This document shows positions 24,553 through 35,000 of a stretch of 64,000 nt of DNA, piece after piece (positions within the stretch are counted from its first letter, which is position 1; every line of letters begins with the position of its first letter). The notes beneath the pieces were generated by a model, which did not search any database, was not told the origin of the DNA, and worked only from the letters and a program-made list of their open reading frames with translations. The translations under genes were made by a program, and so were the position numbers. This DNA is from Pristionchus mayeri. Lineage: Eukaryota; Nematoda; Chromadorea; Rhabditida; Neodiplogasteridae. The stretch lies in the NCBI GenBank assembly GCA_036245805.1, contig BTRK01000005.1:9424001-9488000 (forward strand), given 5' to 3'.

Positions 24553-25427
24553 GCAGAAAATCAAGCATTTCCAAAACAGGGCTTCCGATAATCGACGAGA
24601 GGCTGTAACCGCTCTAGAATCAACGTATTCAATCAGGCGAAGGTTTTGAAATACAAAATTAGCTAATTTGAAAGCAAAAACGAACGAAAACGTGGCAGCA
24701 AACTGCAAGCTCGCAGAAATGGAGTCTCAGAGCCGGACCGGTGAATATCAAATTAACTACTGTAGTTCCGGGTGTGTCAAATTAATTATCTTTAGTTTCA
24801 AAATTAAATTACGATAAATAGCAAATTTATGAATTTATGAATTGTATGCCAATCGATCGGGAAGGACCCCCTGCGTCTGAAAACCGAAAATTCGAATTAG
24901 TTCTTTCTCTGCCCGAGCCGAAAAATGGCGGGGGGACACGGGGGGACACCCGGGGTGTCCCGTTTTCATGTAGGGATCTGACCGGACTGTATTTGTAGAA
25001 TTGGGGTGCCTATGCACATTGGTTCGAACATATGGTGAATTAAAATCACTATCGTCATGCTGATCAGACATGCAATTTTTTAAGCAGCACCAGTTTGACC
25101 CCATCGTTCATGGGATGTCAGGGTTCAACAGTGTTTTGAAAACTAAGAATACCACGCTATACAATGATGACATGATAGTATCAAATGTCTGACTTGCATA
25201 GAGCACAAGTCGAAGCAAAAGCCTCTCTATTTTCGCACGACGGAGCATTTGCTTTTACCTGGTTATAGCAATACTGTCAATAGAGGCTTGGCCCAATGTG
25301 CGCTAAAGAGAGTATCGATGTACTCACTGAATGCATCGAACCATATGAGAATCGATTGAAAGTAAGGGCTCGTTAATCCAAAAATATATAATTGCGGAAA
25401 AGGGAAAAGACTTATGGACCAACCTGA

Positions 25428-25799
25428 TATTTACGAAAGTTTGTTCAGAAATAGATGTATTGGTGTCAGCTTTCAATCACTGTAAATTCGATTAAGTTGC
25501 CATTCAGATTGTGATTTGTACTCACGCATTACCTCGTACTCTTGTTTCAGATACACTTGTTGAGTACATACAAATATTTCGATTAACTTATTCATGCATT
25601 TGAATGTCGCAGAACAGAAACTGATTTCATAACTGCTTTATAGATCTTCATTCCATTTTTTTATTTCTGGAGATGTTTCATTAGCGCGTTTGAAGTTTCA
25701 CTCTTCCCTGTTATGCGTATGGTTAAGTATATTTGCATTCTGCATCCTTTTTTGGACGAGAACTGAAAAAAACGGACAAATCCTCCTATGAGTAGCTGA
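25428..25799 (+). other. Copy of the cln-3 downstream flank
   Basis: GATTGTGATTTGTACTCACG and CATTACCTCGTACTCTTG match 63300-63345 in the same orientation and 28735-28760 in reverse. There is no gene. This stretch continues the flank interrupted at 20053 by the nested transposons. Confidence 0.7.
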
Positions 25800-26975
25800 C
25801 CCATAGATACCTGGTGTTTTCGGGTTCCACGCTCACATCATAACCCTCATGACACACCCCGGGTGGCGCTCTGGCCAGAATCACACAGATTTCCTCAAAT
25901 CTGTGCTTCTGACCCATAGCGTCAAGAAATCGCATCGTTTAATATCCCGGAAATTGTATTTGCAAAGATGGTGGGTGGGGGTTTACACGCAACGAGCCTT
26001 CTTTTGATCAGGATTTCATCCTTGTTGAGTGGCCAATTGGTCGTTCTGATCAATGTTTCCATTTATGAATTGAGTATGCATATGCAGTTCAACTTGTGAG
26101 ACGTTTGTGGTAATCAAACTAAATTTCTCCACCTTTTTCTCCTAATAATGCTTCTAATAATATAATTTTTGAGTTGAGTAGATCTAGGCAGACTACGGTG
26201 ACATAAGCAAGTAAACCGAGCACACTGCAGACTTCAAAATATGATAATGATGGAGAGTGACCTACAATTAAACTGAGAAGTATGTGACAGTCAAAATAAA
26301 ATTTCCCGACCTGGGAATGTCGAGTTCCAACCCTTCATCATAACTTCAAGCGCACACCCAACACGGCGCTGTGTCCAGAAGCATGCAAGTTCTCACGAAC
26401 TTGTTCTTCAGGCCACAGCGTCGATAAATATCCCTGCGTGGCAACTGAGAGTGGAAAGAATACACTACCGGATTCAAACAATATGAAACAGTAAACATAG
26501 CAATACTTTCTCACGGGGGTTCAGGTGGTGAACAAAAAGTCGGACCTCATTTTTCAAATGAAAAATGGGACACGGTAGGACGCGGGCTACCGTAGTATAT
26601 CGTCTCAATAGATCGCATGATCTCTCGTCGGTCAGAGAAAGTGAGAGAGTACGTGGCGCGATTGCACATCGAAGGGAGGAAGCGAGGGCGTAGGGGAGAG
26701 TGCGCGCTCTAGTCGCCGCGGGTTAGAGAAACGCGGGGGGGAGAGCGCGTGGTCCGCCCCCTGTGCAATTGCGTTGCACTGAGGCCGCGCCTGTGAGCCC
26801 TCGTGTTTCTACTAGTGAGATGTTTTTTTGCATTCAATCCCAATTTCCCCACCAGGAATTGTCAGGTTCCAAGTCTGAATCTTAGCATTAAGCACACTCC
26901 TCGGATGGCGCTCTGGCCAGACTTGTACAGGTTTTTACAAGTCTGTACTTCTGGGCCCTAGCGTCGATGAATCTC
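25800..26975 (-). repeat. Structured repeat family, three copies, with GC-rich insert
   Basis: Copies lie at about 25800-25930, 26300-26430 and 26840-26975 on the minus strand. The first has a perfect extended stem (CACAGATTT with AAATCTGTG). The second is of the AACAAGTTCGT...GAACTTGCATG subtype. The third ends TGTACTTCTGGGCCCTAGCG. Between them, about 26570-26800, is a GC- and GA-rich stretch with one CTCTCGTCGGTCAGAGAAAG hairpin of the family seen at 44-57 kb and a partial inverted pair GCGATTGCAC / GTGCAATTGC. Confidence 0.8.
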
Positions 26976-27194
26976 ATACCTTCTCCTTCTGGAAACTGTA
27001 TTTTCCAAATATGTTAAAAATCTATAAAAATGTGATTAAAATAAAAATAGTCCTACGAGATTGCCTGAAAAAATCAGAATCAGTTGTTCGAAGTTGCCTG
27101 ATCTTGCGCTCTCTTACTATTGTACACTATCTCACACACGCGACTGAAAAGCAACGCGCGCAACTTTTGAATCAGGATTTTGTCCTTGTTGGAT

Positions 27195-28050
27195 CACCAA
27201 TTGTTCCCAGCTCTCTACTTCTCCCCTCCACTCACCGTGTTGAAGTCGAACGAGGTTACATGTCTGTAGATTTTTTCCCTGCTTCTTACAAAAGTGCTAT
27301 CCAGACAAAGAAACCAGGCGACCGATTGTTTCGTCACTATCTCATCTATCAACTCACGAGCGGTAATTTCGACAGAGGCTGGTCAAAATAAGCAATACAT
27401 TTTGGAACTTTGTAACAGCAATTCGTGCATATTCCGGCTTCGCCACATTTACATTTGCTTCCTAACTTTGCTACTCCAATTGTGAGAGCACTGATCAGTA
27501 ATAAAAAAATCTATGGTGAATGTGAATAGAAGATTCAGGTGGACTCGAGCATCAGCATAACCAGAAATACGTACAATAGTTTCGAGAGCATTAAATTGCC
27601 CAACATTTTTTACAATTAACATGAAATATCCATATGCGACTTGTAAGCCTCTTGTTTCGCAATCACCTCATATTTATACTAACTATCGTAACGCTGATTC
27701 TAGTGGAATGGGTCGATGTTCATATCACAAAAATAATCAATTGTTGTTTTATAAAAAGAAAGGCCTTATTGCAAAAGTACGAGTGTACATAGGCCTGATC
27801 TTCACTAATTCTCACGTCCTCCACTATCTCCTCGTCATCACTAAGGATCGACTCCTGAAATAAACTGAAATATGTTTTAATACCACCAATCAATGATTGG
27901 TTTGGGCATCATCGCTGGACTAAAAGACATCCGCGAAACCAGAAACACGCGACAAGGTTTTTTGAAGACCACGAATCTCAAAAGGGACGAAGATGGAGAA
28001 GCCACCAGAAACTGAAAGAGAGGGGGTAAAGTGATGGGATGAATTTTTTC
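27195..28050 (-). pseudogene. Second decayed cln-3 copy (traces of exons 8-10)
   Basis: 27195-27265 is a damaged exon 10 (TTCGACTTCAACACGG). Around 27830 is a trace of the acidic exon 9, and 27965-28020 a trace of exon 8 (FWWLLHL in translation, followed by breaks). The order along the minus strand is that of the intact gene. The surrounding DNA matches 16500-17950, so this and the 15-18 kb remnant derive from one duplicated segment. No product is expected. Confidence 0.65.
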
Positions 28051-28089
28051 AAAATATTTTTGGATTAACCAGTTTTCTGGAAAAGACCG

Positions 28090-28620
28090 AGTGAGATTTA
28101 TCGACGCTAGTGCCCACAAGAACAGATTTGCAAAACCATGTACAATTCTGGACAGAGCGCCCTCATGGGTGTGAGCTTGAGGTTAAGATGAAGGTTTGGA
28201 ACTCGAAATTCCCAGGTGGTGAAATTTGATTTTGACTGCCAGAAACGTCTCACAAGTTGAATTGTAGGGCGCTCTCAATCTTTATCATAAGTCGACAGTG
28301 TGTTCAATTCGGTTCCTTATGTCACCGAAGTCCACCTGGGACTGATCAACTGAAAAATGGCAACATTAATCAGAGAAACCAATTAGCCACTCAATAAGGA
28401 TGAAATCCCGATCCAAACAAGGCGCGTTGCGCGTAATTCTCACAATTGTTTGCAAAATAAAGTTTCCGGGATGATTAGGGATCCGATTTCTCGACGCTAT
28501 GGGTCAGAAGAACATATTTAAGGAAGCTGTGCGATTCTGACCAGAGCGCCACCCAGGGTGTATCATGAGGGTCCTGATGTGAGAGTAGAACCCTAAAATA
28601 CCAGGTGTCTATGGGCTAGC
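28090..28620 (+). repeat. Structured repeat family, two copies next to cln-3
   Basis: Copies begin at about 28099 and 28493 (TCGACGCTA). The block is nearly identical to 18062-18600, with a few differences in the loops. It lies about 400 bp beyond the stop codon of the intact cln-3 gene. The mirrored block at 63465-64000 lies the same distance from the second cln-3 copy. Confidence 0.85.
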
Positions 28621-29025
28621 TACTCATAGAGCATGAAATTCGAAGGGTAGAGGTGGATGTTTCAAATTTGTGCAGTGTGAAATCAAATGTATTGGACACT
28701 GTTTATGTATTAAACAAGTAGATCTGAAAATGGAGTACGAGGTAACGCGTAATAACAAATCACAATCTGAAAGGCAACTCCTGGCGAATTTACAAAGTTA
28801 TTGAAAGCTGGCACCAGTAATCCATAAAATATCTGAACAAACCTTTCGTACATACAAACCAAGCGATTAAATGAGTATTTACAATTCCATATGAAATAAT
28901 CAGGAAATCTGAGAGTGGTAGGTCAAAATTGGACAAAGAACGAGTACAAAATGTTTTTACAATGAGAGTAAAAGTATTTACAGTGCGAGAAAGTGTGTAA
29001 AATCGCTTGAGTCAATGGACAATTC
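28621..29025 (-). other. 3' flank of cln-3
   Basis: Presumed 3' UTR and downstream DNA of the minus-strand cln-3 gene. I see no clear AATAAA close to the stop. The segment is duplicated, in part, at 19590, 25430 and 63041-63480. Confidence 0.5.
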
Positions 29026-32000
29026 TCACAGAGGCAACGTACAAATTGCATTGTGGGTTCGAATGGCGGCCAGACCAGCCAGCAGAATCCCGAAGGTGTC
29101 CGAGATAGAGACGACTCCCAGAGCGAACTCACGACGATAGGGCGAGATCTGCAGGGAGGAGATTACGGTAGGACTACGATAGTTCGGTGGATCGTATGCA
29201 TATACGATCGGAAACTACGTCAAGGGATACAAGAGACGCGATTACTGAAGTTTCTTTGCCGAGACATACAAGTGGGTATCGTATCTACTGCATTCACATT
29301 TGATATCGTTCATCATCGCATGCAGCCCTAGTTAATGGAACAGTGCGGCGTGAATAAACCAGATGGAATCCATCTATGCCTGGTACGAATTGCTCTCTCC
29401 ACGAACAAGACTTCTTTAGTTACCGCGATTATCACTATCAAAACACTGACTATCACTAGTCGATATTCATTCGACTATCTTCCTACCTTAAGCCTAAAAT
29501 ATAAATCGCAAACTGATCTACCGTACCTCCTTGTGCATCGTTCTGAAGGTGTGCACGTAGGCGGAGCCACCGAGCAGTCCTTCGTACAGTACGACTCCAG
29601 CAGCTGAATGAAATGCATTTTGTTTTTTTATATGTTCAAAAGTATGAAAAGTTTAGACAGGAATTTCAACCATTTCTCAGCAATAACTATCATAATAATG
29701 CAGCTAAAATATGTCAATTAGAGAATGGCCACTTGGCAGTCAAACCCACACCACTCTCCCAAAATGGAGAATCCTTGTTGCAACGATTCCACAAATCAGA
29801 GATTCGTCCATATCCACAATCATCCCGATATATCCCGTGAAAAAAATGTCTCACCTGCAGCAAAGTGCGGCAGCAGACTCGTCTTCACTGTTGCAGCTGT
29901 GAGGAATCCCGAATTGAGCAGCTGGAATGAGGCAAATATCGTTGAAAATGTCGATCGCATTCCCTAATCCATGTCTGTTGCATATCAACCATCCCCAAGG
30001 AAAAGGACAATCGATTTACTATATCATTCAGTAGATCCACCGCATTCCAGAAATCGATTTGTTGTTCCTAAATCTACCTTACCTGCAATCCAGCCAGGAT
30101 GCTCACTGCAGGCATCCATGGCACGATTCCGCCGAGAGTTCGCGAGATGAACACTCCGATCTGGTAGAGCACCTGTAAATATTTGTGTAAAATTCAAATT
30201 TTTGGATTTTTGGAAAGCACTAGAACAACATAGAAGGTTTCTTTCGTGAAATGTAAATTCTACTCTTGCTAAGGTTGTCAGGGAAAATGCAGATCAATGA
30301 AGAAAGCGAAATTAATCCTCAGATTGGTTGATACGAGTTGCAGATTTAGTTTAACTCCGAGATACCTTAAGGCCAACAATAATTCGAATAATTTCGGGTT
30401 TAAAATATATAATTTCAAATGCAGCAACGAGTGCAGATCTTATTGTAAATTCTTTAAAATCAATTCCCACCGTACCCTCCTACAGTAAACCACATTCACT
30501 CACCTGGAACCATCGATACTGAGCGGCGGGCGCGAGTCGGAATCCATGGGCACAGTCGAACACGAGTAGCTCCAACTGCAAAAAAAAATTTTTTTATATT
30601 CAAATACCAGTGCTGACAAGTGTTTGATCACATTTTGTCACTCCACCCACAGCCCCCAACTCACCAGTCCCTGATTAATGAAATACTCGGCAAAGTAGAC
30701 CAGTGCCAGAGGAATCATATACGAGAAGAGAGGCTGCAAGTGGGATGCGTTTTTGTGTTTGCTCAGATTATTGATTTTTACACGAACCAAGAAAAATATG
30801 GGTTCGTACCTTGACAGCTCTCCACTTCTCCCCTCTACTCAGCGCCTTGAAATCGAAAGAGGCCACGGAAGTGTCTAAAAAGGTCAAAGATCAAATCCAT
30901 ACCTATGTATGGCATTTGTATTATGGGTTCAAATTGATCAGCCATCTCACATTTTGCGGCTTCACAGGAAACACAAGTTACCCTACATTCATTGAAATAA
31001 TGAAACAAAAAAATTAAGGAACTTGGCGACTTGGCCGCCGAATCTCATGAATAATTTCTCCATCAAAAGCTCACCTCTAATTCCCACTCGTCCCTCCTCC
31101 TCCACCACCTCATCGTCATCACTATCGTGTAGCAGCGGCTCGACCGAACTGAAAAAAATGAAATATGTTTTAGACCGCTGGAACCGATTTTCGTCAATTG
31201 GTATTGGCATCATGTCTGGCCTAAATTACAAGCGTGAAACCAGAAACACGCGAAACGGTTTTTAGAGAAAATGAATTGGAAAAAGAGAGAGCGGTAGAGC
31301 GTTAAAATTATTTAAGTACGGATTAATGTAGACAGGCTTGCTCACACGCTTAACAGAGAATCGTGAAACACGAAGTACGCAAGTACGTTTCTGATTTTTG
31401 TCTTTAATGACTCAAAAGGTGCTCAGAATGCGGTATAACGTTAGAACGGATGACACTCGAAAAAAATTCTTCGATCAATATTCTCCTACTATCGTACCTG
31501 CCTTCTCCTCTGGCAATCATCCAAGTAGTCGGTTCGACGACCCTCACTCGATGGACGGAGGGAGGAAGATGGAGTAGCCACCAGAAACTGGAATAGAGAA
31601 CGGATATAGTGCTGGAGTGAAACACATTATCGCTGGTTGATAACATAATTTATCTTCCATTCGCAAACTATTCGGAACCAGTCTGCCGTTGTAATCATTA
31701 TTTTTTAAGTCAATTATCATAAAAACCACATTCGATGATCGCGTTTCCTAAGATTTCTATCTACCTTCATCAAACCCTCCATACCAATGAAGCTTGCAAA
31801 TAGTCGGCACACATAAAATATTAGGGTGTTCCAAAAGTCCTTGCACAAATTTTGTTATATTTTTCACTTTTGAACTACAATGCGCAGTAACAAATATTGT
31901 TTTGTATGTATTGCATGTACACGTATTATATTTTATTCCGTTATCAGATCGTGGAAACACTACCGCATTAAGTTGCAAAATGCTAAAATGTTGATTTTCG

Positions 32001-35000
32001 GTCATGTTCTAAAATAATTTCTAATTCAATTTGAGATTGCTTCGAGAGACCGAGATGGACATCCAAGAAGGGCAACTACTTGCTCTCTTAAAATACAAAA
32101 TTTCGAACATGATCTACGTCTTAAGATAGCTAAAGTAGAACAAAACTTTCACCTCTCATGATTTTTCTGGACGTCGATTTTCGAAATTTTCGATTTTGTA
32201 TGCTTCGTTGTATGCATATTTCATTCAAAAAAATATTAGTATTAGTTTCATTCTATTACCAATTTAATATACCCATAATTGACTGGAAATTCGAAACTTT
32301 GTAAAAAAATGCGTGGAAAATCACGACTTTCACCATGATTAAGCAATGCCATTAGAAAGGTTGGGATGACGCGCAATTAGCTTACCGCGCCTTTCCAATT
32401 CGCAAGACACCATAAACTGGTTTATATCTCTTTATATCAGAGAAATTGCGATAGGGTGATTTTGATGAGGTCAATATTTTTTTCGTTATTTTAGCGAATG
32501 TGCAAGGAGTGCAAGACCTGAAGTGTGGATACGTAACAGCGGTTGATGACATATCCAGCACCGCTTAGTAGTACCTCACCCGTTTTATGACAGATGAAAA
32601 ACAAAATTTCAAAAAAGTAGTGCAAAGACTTTTGGAACACCCTAATACTTCCCATTTAGTTTTTTATGTTTTTTTATAATATATCAATATATTGCAACTC
32701 ACGTGTAGGCAAAGATGATGGGCACTACGAGCATCGCGAGGAGCGCCTATAATAAATCGATCAATACCGTACACCAATTGCCGAAGCAAACCATAATACT
32801 CATTTGTATCAACTCTTTTGTGCAAACTGAATCGGCATTAGGCCGTGCAATACTCTTTTAAACAAGAAGACATGTTGTAACGATGCAAGAATTCGGCTGT
32901 AACCGTAATATCGACTCTTTGGAACCCTATTAATCGATCGATGATCAGTGATCTACCTGCTTGGGCGTGAGTGCTGCCATGGCCGCATCCGTGAGTGAGG
33001 CGTAAGCTAACGCGCCGAACACGCCAGCACCGCCTGTCCCCGAGGAGTACGCTGTGATGACGCTACTGCAAGAAGGATGATGAGCAAACTATGTATTCAG
33101 AGAAGAGAACAGTTACAATGGATTTAATGGTGAGAGGCAACCGTACTATCGCATGCGGCGCACACCAGTGAAATGAGTTTTCCGCACCGCAAATCCCGCA
33201 GGTGTACTCAAAATGCAAGGTGATCCCTAATTAACAAAATTGATTTATCCTGTCCCACATATGTGGGCAGGGATTGCTGCTGAATTTCAAAATCCGGGAG
33301 GGTGTCCATTAGTTTAACCACAAAACCGGCAGGGTTCACTGTAACAAGAACGACGTATACTATACGAAAACCGGGAGGGTCTTGCTGCTAGCAGCAGTGG
33401 TGCCCACATTTGCTGTCCCAGTCATTCACAAAATTACACGCGAACTTTTCGTTTCACTCAATCTTCTAAGTTAAAATAATTTCCACTGACGCAATATTCG
33501 GTCCTCTACCAGTGTAATAAATGTTCATTATGTCAACAATTTTTATTCTCAAAATGAAAGGTTTATCAAAGGAAAGGCTCGGGCTAGGATAAAGCCATCA
33601 ATATATTAACTCACGCAGGGAAGTAGGCGGACAGCGAGAGGTAGGAGACCTCGCCCAATCCCGAACCGAACGAGGCTAGCACAACTCCTGATATTGATTG
33701 ATTGCCTTAACTATCAGACCTTCACTCGCAGGAATTTCAATACCACTCCCCCCCCCCCCCCTCATTTCCTTCTCATTCCAGACGAATTTGTGTTTTACTG
33801 AATAGGTAAAGCAAGATTAATTCCGGTTTATTCGATCGGAGGTGGGGATTTGAAATATTAGAATAATCACCTGATAAGGCGAGGTAGGCGGTGTCGGAGA
33901 CGGCGACTACGACGAAGGCCGATGCCTGCAGAACGACGCCCGCCGCGTGTCGGATACTGTAATGGGAGGGTTACTGTAATGTAGGAGTTACTGTAATGGA
34001 TGGGTTACTGTAATGGATTGGATACTGTAATCGAGATTCTGATTACTAAACGTTCTCCATGCATTGTCCCTTGCAAGGCTGTATATTTTATTTGAGGTTA
34101 TGGCTAACTCTAATACATAGATTCATTGATATTGAAAGGAGCGAAGAAAACAATTACTAGACCGATAGAAATACGAAATATTCCGGAAGAGAGATTTATC
34201 GACGCTAGGGCCCAGAAGTACAGATTTGTAAAATCCTGTACAATTCTAGCCAAAGCGCCACCCGAGGCGCGCGCGTAAGGTTATAGTTCATGTTTGGAAC
34301 CAGAGACGACCAGGTGGGGTAAAATTTCATATCTGCTGTAACAAACGTCTCGCAGGTTTGAAATAGACCGTAATGCGCCCACTTTTCCGGAAGAGACTGG
34401 TCGAGATTTATCGACGCTAGGGCCCAGAAGTACAGATTTGTAAAATCCTGTACAATTCTGGCCAGAGCGCCACCCGAGGAGCGTGGTTAAGATTGAAATT
34501 TGGAACCTGACAATCCCTGGTGGGCAAATTGGGTTCGACTGCAACCAACGTCCCACTAGTTGAAAGAATTTCTATGTTTACCTTGCTCATAATGTTTGAA
34601 TCCGGCAGTGTGTTTTTTCACTCGCATTTGTCACTCTAGACTACCAAGGTCTACTCAATGCGAAAAATTCTACATTAACCAGAGGGAACAAGTTACTAAT
34701 TACATACAGTGATCGACATTCTGAATTTTGACGTCCTCCATTTAGCGCGCTTTATGACCTTCCACGCTGTCTATTCAAGGTTGTCACTCGCAAAATTGAA
34801 GAAAATCTTGCATAGAGATAAGGAAGTACCATTTAGATAGGCGTGTTATCGCCAATAAAAAATAAATCTCCTCCATTTTGGAAAATACGGTTTCCGGAAG
34901 GAGAATGAACGATATTTGTCGACGCTGTGGCCTGAAGAACAAGTTCGTCAGAACTTGCATGCTTCTGGACACAGCGCCGCCTCGGGTGTGCGCTTGAGGT

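Larger units (their letters stand above)
20883..24989. mobile_element. Tc1-like transposon with ~0.5-kb inverted ends and passenger gene
   Basis: The 4107-bp element starts CAGTCCGGTCAGATCCCTAC and ends with the complement, with TA at both sides (20881-20882 and 24990-24991). Inverted arms span about 20883-21381 and 24497-24989 and differ by few bases. Just inside each end are GGGTGTCCCC runs. Between the arms lie a DD34E transposase gene (minus) and an unrelated multi-exon gene (plus) whose 3' coding end runs into the right arm. Known Tc1 elements are about 1.6 kb; long arms recall Tc3, but the extra gene is unusual. Confidence 0.88.
20053..25427. mobile_element. Mariner-like element split by a nested Tc1-like element
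   Basis: Ends are TTAGGTTGGTCCATAAGTCT and the complement, with AGACTTATGGACCAACCTGA at the right, TA at each side (20051-20052 and 25428-25429). Removing the nested element leaves about 1266 bp, the usual size of a full mariner. I could not recognise a transposase in the two halves (20083-20880 and 24992-25390), so it is degenerate or non-autonomous. The uninterrupted target (TTTTGTATGTACGAAAAG) is present near 63210 in the cln-3 downstream flank. Confidence 0.85.
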
